DNA of 64,000 bases from Adiantum capillus-veneris (GCA_014529385.2 CM043943.1:98778355-98842354); one strand, 5' to 3'; shown: positions 43,678 through 56,267, counted from the first letter of the stretch. Made by a program: numbers and translations. The notes: generated by a model from the sequence alone, not told the origin.

Positions 43678-44675
43678 ATGACTTCCACACTCTAGAAGTG
43701 TCAGTGAGTGCCCGTGAAGTCTTTTTTTAAAAAAAAAATTGGTCCTTTTTTTTACCCAGCTATAGAATAGAACGTATGATAGCTCAAAACGAGCGTCTTG
43801 GTCAGAGGGACGTGCCGTGCTTTACAGCCCTCCGTTTGGTCACTTTATGCCCTCGGAATCCCTAAAACCGTCAATTTCTAGTAGGGAACTAGGACCAAAT
43901 TAGAAAGTCTAAGGGTGCAAGTGGGAAGAGAAGGGAGGAGAAAGGAGGACTTGCCCCAGATGCTCTCATTCCCTCTTGAGGGGGTAGGGTATATATATAA
44001 GAGTGAGTCTAGTATATATCATAAGACTGAGGCTTGGGCTTGGGCTTGGGGAAATGATCCTGATCAGAATTTTAGTGTAGCCCCCCAGTCACTCACGCTT
44101 AAATATTTTCGGTTTTTTATTATTATTATTATTTTTTAGGCAACGACCGCGCGCGGTTTAGGTGACCCTTTCTTGGCCACACACAATGTCAACACCTACC
44201 TAACCTCTCTGTCAACAGCTCACAGCTCACAGACAGCTCACTACCTTATCTACTTACTAACAGTGTTGCTAACCACTAACTAATCTACTAACTAATTTGT
44301 TAACTGCTTACTGACAGTGAGCTAACTGTCCACCTACTTCCTCTCTCACTACCTTACTGTGCAAAGACTGTGTGCAGGCAAACCTTGACAGGAAACTGTG
44401 TACAGACTGTGTGCAAACAGAAATTGCTAACTGCCTTCCTACTTATTCATTCACTGCAAACAAGCTAACGACTACTAATTGTGCAAAGACTGTGTGCAAA
44501 CAGAAAACACAACATTATGCAGAAATCACAGAACTTGTAGACAATACAGAAATTAACAACTTGCAGAAAAACAACTCATTCCTCTTCCTCTTCCTCTTCC
44601 TCTTCCTCTTCTTTCCTACTACAAAAAACTCATAGGAGAAGCACAAAGTGCCTCTTGGGCTTAGTGCAGAGCGAT
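43678..44675 (-). other. Leader between primer site and Gag of Athila-like element
   Basis: About 1 kb without a supported ORF. It includes a (TTCCTC)-type repeat at 44580-44612 and repeated CTCACAGACAG/TAACTAAC-like words at 44220-44340. It should contain the packaging signal but no structure was assigned. Confidence 0.6.
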
Positions 44676-44693
44676 TCCCCGGCAGCGGCGCCA
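44676..44693 (-). other. tRNA-Asp-type primer-binding site
   Basis: The minus strand reads TGGCGCCGCTGCCGGGGA four bases after the LTR end. It matches the complement of plant tRNA-Asp (GTC) 3' end with one difference, the primer reported for Athila elements. Confidence 0.85.
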
Positions 44694-44697
44694 AAAA

Positions 44698-45282
44698 TGT
44701 GCGCTCCTTGCCGCACTGTCGAAGCAAGGGCCTTGCCTAACATTGTGTGCGAGCCATAGACGGCTCCAAGCACACAACTAGCTTAACTAGTAAGCTCAAA
44801 AGAGGGCAATGGTGTGTCACTCACCGCTCTATGCTCCTGCCGTGGAGGATTCCTTGCCGCGAAGAAGAAGAAGCTGCAGTCGTGCCGCGCTCAACCGCTT
44901 CGCCGCCGTCGTGCCTTCGTAATGCTCGATCGCACACACACTCTCCCTCTCTCTCTCTCTCTCACATAGACACACACACAAGGAGGTGAAGAAGAAGAAG
45001 ATGGAGATGGAGATGGAGCAAGAGCACTCTTCTATTGCACAAATGAGAGAATAAGTGAATTTTAGGTTTAGTTGGCTTTTATATGAGCTCACCCCATTCA
45101 CACTTGGGCGCCCATGCTTAGCCAACTAATCCCTTGAATGTCCCAGTTAGAGTGCGCCTCTCATCGACGATCACTCTTACCCTTTTCCTATTGGTCCGAC
45201 AAGCCCGGTACCTAACTCTACCATATACATAATACACGTTCGTCGTAGGTGATGGGGTGTCCGTGAGCCGTGAGGGTTAACA
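44698..45282 (-). repeat. 5' LTR of Athila-like element
   Basis: TGTG...TTAACA, 585 bp, closely similar to 31483-32040. It has a 27-bp extra segment after GCCGCACTG (about 44720-44746). TATA-type ATATAAAAG on the minus strand lies at 45076-45084. Confidence 0.93.
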
Positions 45283-45289
45283 CAGAGAG

Positions 45290-45292
<3 letters not shown>

Positions 45293-45341
<49 letters not shown>
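45293..45341. repeat. (GA)n microsatellite
   Basis: About 24 GA units immediately outside the Athila-like element's right end; the element may have inserted at the edge of a GA tract. More GA and GT runs reach 45560. Confidence 0.9.
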
Positions 45342-45343
<2 letters not shown>

Positions 45344-47179
45344 AGATAAAGAGAATAGGAGTGTGTGTGTGGTAAAGACAAAAATAAAGAGGGGTTCACG
45401 CGCCGGAGAGAGAGAGTTAAGAGAGAGAGAGATAGAAAGTTAAAGAGAGAGAAAGTGGGAGAGAGAATGAGAGTTAGTGAGAGAGAGAATAATTTAAGAG
45501 AGAGATGGGGAGAGAGAGAGTTAGTGAATGTATCTGTGTGTGTGTGTGTGTGTGTGATAAGTGTGTGTTCACCCGGAGAGAAAAAGAAGAAGAGGAAAGT
45601 TTTAACGTCGCAGGAAATTATCCCCAGGGACCGTAAAGATCTATCCGATTCGGAGATTTTGTATGCGCCGCAAGGCATGACGAACCCAGCCTTTTATCAA
45701 ATTTTTTATTTTTTAATTTCCAATCGTCAAGAAATGCCAAAAATAAGCCGAAACTCCAAAAATCGCCAAAAAAAATCCAAAAAATTTCAGGATAATTCCA
45801 AAAATCTTAGGAAATCATCGTAATTCACAATCAAGCATTTTCAACACGCAAAAGCACACCAAAAATAGCATATTTTATCGAAAATACCAATTTTGACAAA
45901 ATTGTCCACCGGTCCCTGGAAATAGTAAAACGCTCAAAACTCAACCACGGAGGCCACGAATGCGAACAAAATGATGCCGTAAATACGTACATCCAAAATA
46001 GCTCGTAAAGATCGCAAAATCAAGGTTTTTATGGAATTATCCAAACATTAATGCAAAAAATTACAAAACTTATCCGAAAAATACCCCAAAAAATTCTACA
46101 AATTCTGCACACATAGGGGAATAGTACAGTCAAATACAATTACATAAATCACATCAATTTAATTGCCAACAATTTTATCAATAAAATCAAGACTAGGCAA
46201 TTAAACCAGCAAAATTATCGACAAAATTAGGTCAAAAATTAAAGCAATTAGAGTGTGTAAATCCCTGTTTTGAGCACAAAAACGCAGAAATTAATCATTA
46301 CACACATCAATTATGCAATCACAATATTGAATCGATCATACAAATTTAACACTTTTTAGGCACACACACACACACTAAAAAATTGGCAGTTTTTACCAAT
46401 CTTTAGGTGTGCACACAAAAAGGTTAAACTTGTCGGATTTGCAATGTGACTTCACAAATCATTAGTTGGGCATAAGCACAATACAAATCAATCATCACAA
46501 TTGAAAAATCATAACGCACACATTGATTTCTAGGTGCTTAAACATGGGCAAAATAGTGCACACACACCTAAAATTAGCATACACACACCCAATGAGAATG
46601 CACACACTTGAAATTGACCATCCAAGCATGCAATTAACTCAATTAGGCTTCCAATTAGCAATAGACATTCATCAATTAGAAATTGAAACTTATCAAATTC
46701 ATGCGCCACCAATTCTTAAAAATTTCGGCATTACGATGGCGTGAAAATGAATAATCGTAAAATTTTTAATCCATAACATCAACATTGCATTGCATCAACA
46801 TAGCATAGTATTACTTTGCATCAATATTACATTGCATCATGGTGGGATTTCTACACAATTCTACACATCCTTAGATTCTAAGGAGGTTGAGAATACCACC
46901 TTAATTACCTTTCCGTTGAAGATCAATTGAATGATCAAATGCTCCAATTCTTCATAGCAAATAAGTAAGTTAGCAAAAAATAGTCAAATTAGCAAGGGGT
47001 TAGTGAGAAATTAGAGTGTGTAAACACACAATTGGCAAGATACGGTCACACATTAGGGAATCATGAACACAATGCTTCATGCACACATATTCACAATCCA
47101 CAAAAACATAAACACACAAGTAAAATTAGTGAGGGAACGCATTCGATTATGCCAAAATTACACTAGCATAGGCCATCCA
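45342..47179 (-). mobile_element. Leader/internal start of another LTR element (minus strand)
   Basis: AT-rich, A-rich, CA-containing sequence to the left of a primer site at 47180-47196. By position it is the leader and internal region of an LTR element reading leftward. No ORF is supported. The Athila-like element probably separates it from any coding part. Confidence 0.45.
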
Positions 47180-47196
47180 CCCCAGCAATGGCACCA
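47180..47196 (-). other. Decayed tRNA-Asp-type primer-binding site
   Basis: The minus strand reads TGGTGCCATTGCTGGGG, which equals the tRNA-Asp primer complement TGGCGCCGTTGCCGGGG with three C-to-T or G-to-A changes. It lies two bases from an LTR start at 47199. Confidence 0.7.
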
Positions 47197-47198
47197 AA

Positions 47199-47939
47199 TG
47201 TTGGGGGTCCCATCGTTGCAATAGCTCCAATGACCAAAAAATTGTCAATACGAGGGATGAGCTACCCGACTAGGGCATGGAAACACTCACACGGTTAGTG
47301 AGCTAATCGTGGAAACACAAATGGTTAACTCTACGAGGTGAGCTTCTCGGCCTATGGAGGAGTGAAGCTGCAATGAAGGGCAATCTCTATGTCCACTTCT
47401 CTTCACCTCTAATCAACCCAATCACACACACTAAGATTGCAAGACGCACACAACACTAATCCTATCATGGAACACACTAATCGCAAGCACACACACACAC
47501 ACATAGATCTATCGCGCACCACACCCCAATCAAACCTACATGCACACACAAGCAAAAGAGGGCAATCACACAAGATTAGAGGGGGATTAACCACTAATTA
47601 GTTAAGATCTAGATAATTTAAGCATCATAGGCAAGAAGTATGAGAGAGACATAATGAAAGAGAATGAATCATTGATTAGTGTTAATCAAGTCTCATGAGC
47701 AAAGAGAAGCTCAAGGACTCCATAGCCACACACCTCAAGAGCTCTCACCAAAGAGTGCTCTCAACAAATGAGCTTGAGAACCCTAATTTCTTTTACACAC
47801 TGCCTTATATACCTAGGGTAAAAATATGCAATGTCCGGCCGCCCAAGGCCTTTAGGGCTCACCACTTACTGAATCTGCAACCTAGGCATAGTAAGTAACC
47901 TATCCTTTACAAGTTGGAACTCCCATTGAGCCCGTAACA
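47199..47939 (-). repeat. Probable 5' LTR of a second tRNA-Asp-primed element
   Basis: Plus strand starts TGTTGGGGGT and may end CCCGTAACA at 47939, which would give TGTT/AACA termini. A minus-strand TATATAAGG sits at 47803-47811. No partner LTR is in the window, so the outer end is tentative. Confidence 0.5.
47803..47811 (-). promoter_or_regulatory. TATA element of the 47199-47939 LTR
   Basis: TATATAAGG on the minus strand, within the putative LTR and pointing toward its primer site. Confidence 0.45.
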
Positions 47940-48109
47940 CATTAAAATATTACAATGGCTTGAAATAATTCGGGAATTTACAATACATGACCATTTTGGG
48001 AAACGTAAAAAATGTGTAATTCCAATCTTTACTGCTTCTTCGTATTCATCCTCGATGTGCATCCATACGTCTTCGGTCTTTAGCAGCTTCTGTTAACTGA
48101 CATTGACTC

Positions 48110-49445
48110 ACTTAATAGACAAGCAGGTTTTCGTCGACGCTATAGCACCATTGATAATCTTGTCACTCTTTGTGTTCCCATGGAGGAAAGTCGCTTGAAA
48201 GGCAAGCGATTGTATTGTTGCTTTGTGGACTATTAAGAAAGCGTTTGATTTGATTCCACGTGACAATTTGTGGAGAAAGATGGAAGAACTCCAGCCAAGT
48301 GAGTTTATGCTTGCGGTTTCTCAAATTTATGAGAAGGTGATGTGTCAATTACGCATGGGAAAAGGAATTTCAAAAAAAATTGCAAACAGTATTGAAGCTA
48401 AAGAAGGATGTTTGTTGTCACCAACTCTCTTTGGTTTATGCATTGATCAATTGGAACAATTGGTACTTGAATTTATGCAAGAAGAAATTAAAGAGGTCAC
48501 TATTTCCAATATGCTTTTGTTGTATGAGGATGATGTAGTACTTCTAGCACACACTTTAGGGGATGCACAAAAGCTTATGGTTGTCCTTGAGAACTTTTGT
48601 TTTCATAGTGGAGTGATTGTGATGAATCCAAAACAAAGGTTATGCTTGTGAAACCCAAACCATGTGGAGAATCCATGCATTGAATACAACAATGAGACAC
48701 TTGAAGTTGTTAAGAGCTTTAAGTACCTTGGCCTTGAGGTTCTGGCCAATCACAAGTGGAATGGATGTGCTATGCATCGTTTGAAGACACATAAAAGTCA
48801 GATCTTAGGCACGGGATGGATGCAAGATATAAAGAAGTGGTTTGGAAGATTTGATTAATTACACTTGCTACATGAATCATGATGCCTAAATGGACTCCCA
48901 AGTGAATGAAGCTTTTCTACAGCGCCAATGTATTACAGCTTGGGAGAAGTCTGGTGGGTCACTCTTCATACATCACACCACCCATATTGCCCCCAACTAC
49001 AAAACCATGTTCTTTGCTGAAAGATGAAACAATAATCACCCTTACATGTTTGAGCCTATCCCCTTGACAGCGATACGCACTATCACAACCATTCGGCTTA
49101 GCTCCCACTCCCTTCGATGCAAGACATGGTGTTGAGGCAATGGAGAAGAGTCAAATTGAGTGTGCACATTATGCTCACTGCAAGTTCGAGAGTCTGAGTA
49201 CCACACACTACTAGAGTGCTCAAATTTTGGTCACATTTGAACTTGCTTCCCTCACATTTTCAGCCATGACTTAGACCTTTACACTTTTCTCTCTCAGCCA
49301 TGGTGTGGGCTTTCCATTGCGACTCTCATCACCACAATTTGGAGCATCAAGAATCATTCATGAGCTGCACACATACTGCATCACATGTAACTTTGGTCCC
49401 ATAGGTCATATTTGACCTCCGCTGAAGATAATAAAATCTATCTAT
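48110..49445 (+). mobile_element. RTE-like LINE with partial RT (copy B)
   Basis: Plus strand: RT motifs QAGFRRRYSTIDNL (48123), CCFVDY then KAFDLIPRDNLW after a stop/shift near 48227, GCLLSPTLFGLCIDQLE, and the catalytic region MLLLYEDDVVLLAHT (near 48510-48555). The rest continues to a C-terminal Cys/His region and the family 3' end near 49335-49445 (ATAGGTCATATTTGACC, then AAATCTATCTA). The N-terminal endonuclease is missing. A large piece between 48860 and the C-terminus is frame-shifted. Confidence 0.75.
48223..48858 (+). pseudogene. Reverse transcriptase fragment of RTE-like LINE
   Basis: Frames 48223-48651 and 48664-48858 hold most of the palm and thumb start: KAFDLIPRDNLW, VMCQLRMGKGISK, IEAKEGCLLSPTLFG, LYEDDVVLL, then FKYLGLEVLANHKW. 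The usual YADD reads YEDD here, with both aspartates kept. A TGA at 48649-48651 interrupts it. It would copy LINE RNA at the target; this copy is 5'-truncated and broken. Confidence 0.8.
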
Positions 49446-49453
49446 TCCCCCCC

Positions 49454-49573
<120 letters not shown>

Positions 49574-49622
49574 TTCTCCCTCCCCCTCTCCCTCTCTCTC
49601 TCTCTCTAGAGAGAGAGGGAGA

Positions 49623-50100
49623 GGATATTTTTGGAAGGTGATTATGAGTCTCGTTAGGGTGAATCGACAACTTTCCTACACCCCACTCAGCCAACGCGTT
49701 CATCTCTGCAGGAGCTTTTGACTAGTTGTGGCAATGAGTGCATCGATGCTTTTTTAAAGTGTAGACTGAGAAGCTATTGCCCTTGGTTTTGGGGGCACTC
49801 TTCTCATTGCCTCTTTGTATATTGTGGATGGAGAGGCCCTTAATTATTTACATCAAGACTCATGCACACTCGATCTCTTCTATGACAAGCACAAAGGACT
49901 TGCAAATGGTGAATCTTACGTTGCGAGTGTTGTATTGTCCTAATGATAAGCAACTACCAAAAAAAATTAAGCACCTTGGTGTCATTTATTAAGAGAAAGT
50001 CTCACCTTCTATTGGAAATGAGATTTTCAAGTCAGTTGTAGCCAAGTCAATGCATAGCAATTCCTTACTGAGCGACCACTGCATGTGTAGCTTCACAAAT
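49623..50100. other. Unrecognised spacer between LINE copies
   Basis: Includes a short open stretch (49777-49992) with LRVLYCPNDKQLPKKIKHLGVIY, whose end recalls the LINE phrase K-LGV-Y, but nothing definite. It may be LINE or retroelement remnant. Confidence 0.4.
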
Positions 50101-50113
50101 TCTCCCTCCCTCC

Positions 50114-51125
<1,012 letters not shown>

Positions 51126-51583
51126 TCTCTCACACTCATAGCCATAGAGCAGTTGGAAACAAGGACTTCACTAAGGTGATCACAAACACGTAAACACGTT
51201 AATAATGTTGAGTGATTACACATCAAAAACACGTAATTACATTAATTATGCATGTAACCCTCTTGGTAACCTATAGAAACCACTTGAGCCGGTAAGCCTA
51301 TTGGGCTTTTTTATGTTTCCAATGGGCCCGCCAGGAAAATAAAAAAGCCTAACAGGCACTTTGTATATAGTAAAACTCTGTTATCTTTAGCATTTTGACT
51401 AGGCAAATCCTCGGGAGTGTATCCTAGCATCGAGTTTAATTATTTTTCCTTGTGAGTGGACCTAAGATTACAGAGTCACAGGTCCTATTTTTGGGCTAAA
51501 CATAATTCTTAATATGGTAACCACTTCTAAAAAAATTATAATTCTTGACCTAAGACAAAGGTACGATGCTAAACAAATTTAAT
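51126..51583. other. No gene recognised
   Basis: AT-leaning sequence without domains or repeats that I can identify. Confidence 0.6.
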
Positions 51584-52937
51584 CTCTTAACACTAGGTTG
51601 GTAATGGGACACTTTTATGTTCTGGGACACTTTTATGTCCTATTAAGTGACCATTTTCCTTGAATTATGTCAAGAGTTTCAAAATGGATTTTGAGGTGCT
51701 ATCTATCTAGAAAGTTGCCTCATGAGCTGAAAAAAACTCGACATTTTTTTGGAAGATCAATTCCATCTTTAACCTTGTCCTTGCACAACATTTCACAACC
51801 TAAACTGTGTGAAAAAACGAGTCCTGTTTTTGGCTTTTTTCAACTTTTTGCAACTATACCACTCTAGAATTCATTTTTGTGAGGTCTATAATGCTAGAGA
51901 ACTATCTTTAGTAGTCCTCAACATGTCCTGATGCTTTTAGGGAGAAATAAATATTAAAGTTGTAAGTTATGACCAAATTACAAAAATTGTCAAATCCTGT
52001 TTTTTAGCCAATTTTAGCCCTTCTATGATTTTTTTGGTGGATTTCATGATATCCAAATGCATTTTTTATTTTTTACGTCGCATATTGTAACATAAAGCTA
52101 ATATTCCTTGAGTTTTGGGGCACCTAATACCCTATTTTGCATAGTATACAACGATGGTTGATTTTTTCAATTATAGAAGAAAACAAAATATTCTAGTATA
52201 TCAAGTATAGCTTTTTCCATATTGTTAGTTTCTTGTGACAACTACATGCATTTTGTAGGTAGTAACCATATCTAATCATAAGGATCAAATTTGGCTAGAT
52301 ATTGAATAGTTTCTATGGGATTCTACAACTCATAATGTTGAACCCAATTTTTTCATGTTTGCTGTATTTAGCACTTCATCTTTGTCCCCAAGATTCCCCT
52401 TGGTAAGATATGTATTATTCTTTTGACATGCTCCATGGCGCCTTATGAACATAAAGGACAATAGGGAACTAAGAAAACATGCATATATTATTTGTATTGA
52501 GTGTGGCTATAGAAACTTTGATGATAGGTTTGCAGAATGGTAAAAATTCAACTTTTTTGTACCTATTTATTTTGGCAAAACAAAAAATAGTGAGTGAGAA
52601 GCAATCATATGTTCTGATCACCAACACATTGAATTTAACTAGGGAATTTATCTCAAGTCCTACAAAAATCCCTAATCTTATTTTTATGCAACAAAACGTA
52701 AGAAATTACTGTTTTGATGAAAATGCACCGGTCCATCAACTTTGGAGGCTTGGTGTGACCAAAAGATGAGAATATTTTACAAGTTTCTTATTTTTTCCAT
52801 GTGTAGTAGGCCTTGAACTATAACCTCATGAAAGGATTTTACAAAATGAGTGGATCTACTATGGTTTTAGAGGTTTTTTTCAAAGCCCTCAAAGGACACT
52901 TTTATGTCCTGTTAGGTTACCAACCTAGTGTTAAGAG
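51584..52937. mobile_element. Non-autonomous DNA transposon candidate with perfect TIRs
   Basis: A 21-base sequence at 51584-51604 is perfectly inverted at 52917-52937; its core is CACTAGGTTGGTAA. The core repeats are each flanked outside by TTAA (51587-51590 and 52931-52934), which could be a TTAA target duplication, giving an element of 51591-52930. Subterminal copies of GGGACACTTTTATGT lie at 51606 and 51624, and GGACACTTTTATGTCC at 52894. The inside is AT-rich with no recognisable transposase. Confidence 0.7.
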
Positions 52938-53735
52938 TCATGCTCATTGCAACGAAGCCACTAGTCCATAAAGGGGCTGAAGTTGATTTTAGAAGATGAG
53001 CATATATTAAAAATGAGTCGTTAGTCAAGGGTTGGATGCCTTGTACTAGTGCATTGGGAATATAAAGATCCCTAAAGTCTTGCATTTCACACCATCATAT
53101 GTTTTATTTGTTGTATATTATTTGTCACTACACAATATCAGAGCTAAAATCCTTAATTGGGTGAAAATAGCTTTTATATGTTCAATTGAATGTATAAGAG
53201 GGATACAATCCTTGATTGGTAAAAGTAGTCCTCAAGTGTGTAATTGTATTCAACATTTTATAGTTTTGTTTTATGCATAATTTTAGATAGAGAGTGCATT
53301 GTGTATTGTGAAAGATTATTAGTGTATGAGATTGAAATCATACATATTGTTACTTTTGTTTGTGTTTTGCAAATAATTATCATCGCTCCAATGTCTAAGT
53401 TGATGATCCTTTGTTGCATATGAAAATAATTGAGCAAATAAAAAACCCTAAGCCACTAAATATAAACAATGTGATGTTTATAAATGTGTCTTATTATCTG
53501 CAAATCACACAGTGTGTAAAAGTAATCCTCAAGTCTGTAATTACATTGAAAAATTCATATTTTTGTTTTATGCATAATGTCAGATAGAGAATGCATTGCA
53601 AATCGCACAATGTGTAAATGTAATTTCTTTCTTAATGAAGTTTTTAGTTTCAATATATATTGAAAAGTAGATAATTGTTTTTATAATTGAATATGTAGTT
53701 CCTATATACCTTCATCTATTAATGCAATCAATGGA
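52938..53735. other. No gene recognised; AT-rich
   Basis: Contains two similar AT-rich blocks (near 53160-53300 and 53510-53600, sharing TTTTGTTTTATGCATAAT and AGATAGAGA) that look like a local duplication. It precedes a hAT transposase and may contain that element's 5' end. Confidence 0.5.
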
Positions 53736-54318
53736 TCAAAATGTCGGCACAAGTGGTATGCAGTCATGAAAGAAAAAGAAAAGCCCTTCCGCATTTGTTG
53801 GCTAGCCTTACAAAGAATTGTTGCAAATGCAATCATTCTCAGACACCTGTAATTACATATCATTTGAGAGAAGAGCTTGTGAAGAAGGGTGGCAAGAGAC
53901 ACCGGGTAGAGAAACCTGTTATGGATGCATGCCAAGAGTAACTAAAGTGAAATACCAATCATGATAATCCTATGGTGACACCAACAAGCACTACACAACA
54001 ACATGTGCAAAAATATACAATACCAAGCAGTGTTTCTTCTAAGTGCCATACCGAGGTTGGTGGTCTTGGGCAAATGTGACAAAGATCATTGCATCAAAGC
54101 TTTTGAATGCAAATGCTAGAAGATGCACAAAATACACTTGCAAAAGCAAATTTTTTCACTAGGAGTGCATTAGTCATGGTTCACAGACATCATAAGAAAT
54201 ATGCATAAAAGAAAATCCGTGAGTACGGTCCAAGATTTTCATCCCCTTTGTATCACACGATACAGAATGATCTCCTGGGCAAATGCTACATCAAAGTAAA
54301 AGAGCGTGTTACCAAAAT

Positions 54319-54545
54319 TGTTGGAATTAGGGTTGCACAGAAACGCACACATCTTGGAGAAGATGAAGGAAGCTCAAGGCACACAATGGAGAGTGTGTTT
54401 CTTAGTATGCAATGGAAAGATAGATAGCCCTAGAGTGATGGGCGTATATACAATGCTCGGGGGAAAAAACCTCCTAAAGAGGGAAAAAATGCCCCGGCGG
54501 TCCTAGTGTGTTCACACACATCACTACCACATGTATATGGTAACA
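54319..54545 (-). repeat. 3' LTR of the deleted copia element
   Basis: 227 bp, TG...CA; closely related to 55915-56190. The plus strand includes GGGCGTATATACAATGC and AAAGAGGGAAAAA words shared with the other copy. Confidence 0.8.
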
Positions 54546-54886
54546 AATCCCCTATGGAGTGATGTGGTGAACGAGAGCTGGCACATGAGTAAAGGGAAGT
54601 GACATGCCCTGAGGACATGATCAGTCCACAAAGGGGAGTAAGCCCAAAGCTTTGCGGAAAGCTTCAAGCTTCTCACAAGACAATGCCTTTGTGAAAAGAT
54701 CTGCAAGGTTGTCCTGTGTTGGCACATAAGCCAAGCTGATCTCTCCTGTTGAGAGCCTCTCCCTGACATAGTGGTAATGCACCTCAATGTGCTTTGTGCG
54801 AGCATGAAAAACTGGGTTCCTCGCAACTGCCAATGCGCTCTGACTGGTAGTGTCACACACATCACTACCACATGTATATGGTAACA
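54319..54886 (-). mobile_element. Internally deleted Ty1/copia element inserted in hAT gene
   Basis: Flanked by AAAAT (54314-54318 and 54887-54891). It has a complete 3' LTR (54319-54545, TGTTGG...GTAACA), a polypurine tract after it, the last ~90 codons of copia RNase H on the minus strand (NPVFHARTKHIEVHYHYV, NLADLFTKAL), and only the first ~34 bases of the 5' LTR at 54853-54886. So most of the element from inside the 5' LTR to late RNase H has been lost while both outer ends and the target duplication remain. Confidence 0.8.
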
Positions 54887-55914
54887 AAAATAATTCTTAG
54901 GAATGTATCGCTTTCAGGATGCACAATTGTCAATGATGGTTGGTCTAATGTTCAAAGAAGACCATTGATCGATGTTATGTTGTTTTGTCCAAGGGGAGAG
55001 ACATTCATAAAAGCTATTGACAGTTTCACTGCTATTAAAAGTGATAAATATATTGTTGAGGTCTTGATGAGTGTAATTAAAGAAATAGGGGTTGAACATG
55101 TCATTCAAATAGTCACGGACAATGCAAAGAATTATAAAAATGCTGGTAGCATAATCAAAAAGTGCTTTCAATACATTTATGCCAATAGTTGCAATTCACA
55201 CAATTTAAACTTGGTACTAAAAGAGTGGTATCCTAGTGAAGAAACTATATGGTTTGCCAAAATAATTGACGTCACGCTTCAGGTGAAGTTCATCTTGAAA
55301 TGACAAAGAGTGATTGAATTATACAGGATGCATATGTCAATTATGTTTAAATTTCCTATTGGTACTCGATTCTGCACGCACTATTACACATTGGAATCAC
55401 TCCTATGCAATAAGTGCACTATGATTGATACTTTTAGTTGCATGGTGTTTGACAATGGCAACTTGACCAATCTAAATGAGTGAAAGAGAAAATTGCAACT
55501 TTATGTGGGATGTATAAATAAGCTTGCTTGGTGGAGGAGTGTAATGGATGCATGCCACATAATGATTCCCGTTATGTTTGCAATTTGCAACCTTGATCAA
55601 AAGGTGCCAAATCTGGGTAAAGTGTGGATGACTTGGTGGACAGTCCAACAAAGTTTAGAAAATCATGAGCAGTTAAAAGAGTCTGTAGTAGAGAAAGAGT
55701 GGCAAATACCATTCTGTGCAAAACAATGGAATATTTTGTCTAAGTACTTTCATGCAAGGTGGAAGAGTGCTCACAGTCCACTCCATAGTGTAGCTTACGT
55801 TTTTATCTAGAGTATTGAAATTTAGACTAGTATAACCAATTTCTATCAGGTAGTCAATACATTCTACTCCAATGCTCAAGATTGAATTAATTGCTTCAAA
55901 GAGATGAGTGCATT

Positions 55915-56190
55915 TGTTAGAATTAAGGTTGCAAGAAAACACACACAGCTTGGAGAAGATGAAGGAAGATCAAGGCACACAAGAGAGAGTGTGTTCCTTA
56001 GTGTGCAATGGAAAGATAGTTAGCCCTAGAGTGAAGGGCGTATATACAATGCACGGAAAAAAAAAACCCCTAAAGAGGGAAAAATGCACGTATATACAAT
56101 GCACAGGAAAGAAAACCCCCTAAAGAGGGAAAAATGCCCCGGCAGTCCTAGTGTGTTCACACTCATCACTACCACATGTATATGGTAACA
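55915..56190 (-). repeat. 3' LTR of second copia fragment
   Basis: 276 bp, TGTTAG...GTAACA. It is longer than the 54319 copy because a roughly 50-bp segment (GTATATACAATGCAC...GAGGGAAAAATGC) is present twice in tandem at about 56039-56135. Confidence 0.75.
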
Positions 56191-56267
56191 AATCCCCCTT
56201 GGGAGTGATGCGGTGAACGAGGGCTGGCACAAAGATTAAAGGGAAGTGCCATGTCCAGAGGACAGGA

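Larger units (their letters stand above)
31483..45282 (-). mobile_element. Athila-like Ty3/gypsy retrotransposon, full length 13.8 kb
   Basis: Two closely similar LTRs (31483-32040 and 44698-45282) bound it. Reading the minus strand: 5' LTR, tRNA-Asp-type primer site, 1-kb leader, Gag with long N-terminal extension, protease, RT/RNase H, integrase, a second protease-like domain, further ORFs, polypurine tract, 3' LTR. Flanks are CAAAG (31478-31482) and CAGAG (45283-45287), a probable 5-bp target duplication with one change. Layout, size and primer match the Athila group of plant Ty3/gypsy elements. Counting by eye, the LTRs differ at about 13 sites plus one 27-bp indel. Confidence 0.92.
53740..55914 (+). 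pseudogene. hAT-type transposase (DUF659), interrupted
   Basis: Plus-strand pieces: a possible BED finger region at 53740-53940 (CCKCN...ITYHLREEL), IREYGPRFSSPLYHTIQNDLL near 54206-54280, and after an insertion a long frame 54872-55303 with SGCTIVNDGWSNVQRRPL, GETFIKAIDSF, QIVTDNAKNYKNAG and NSCNSHNLNLVL, a clear hAT DUF659 core. Further pieces run to 55800 and a remnant reaches 55914, where a second copia sequence begins. The C-terminal dimerisation region was not found. It would cut and paste hAT DNA; this copy cannot be functional. Confidence 0.8.
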
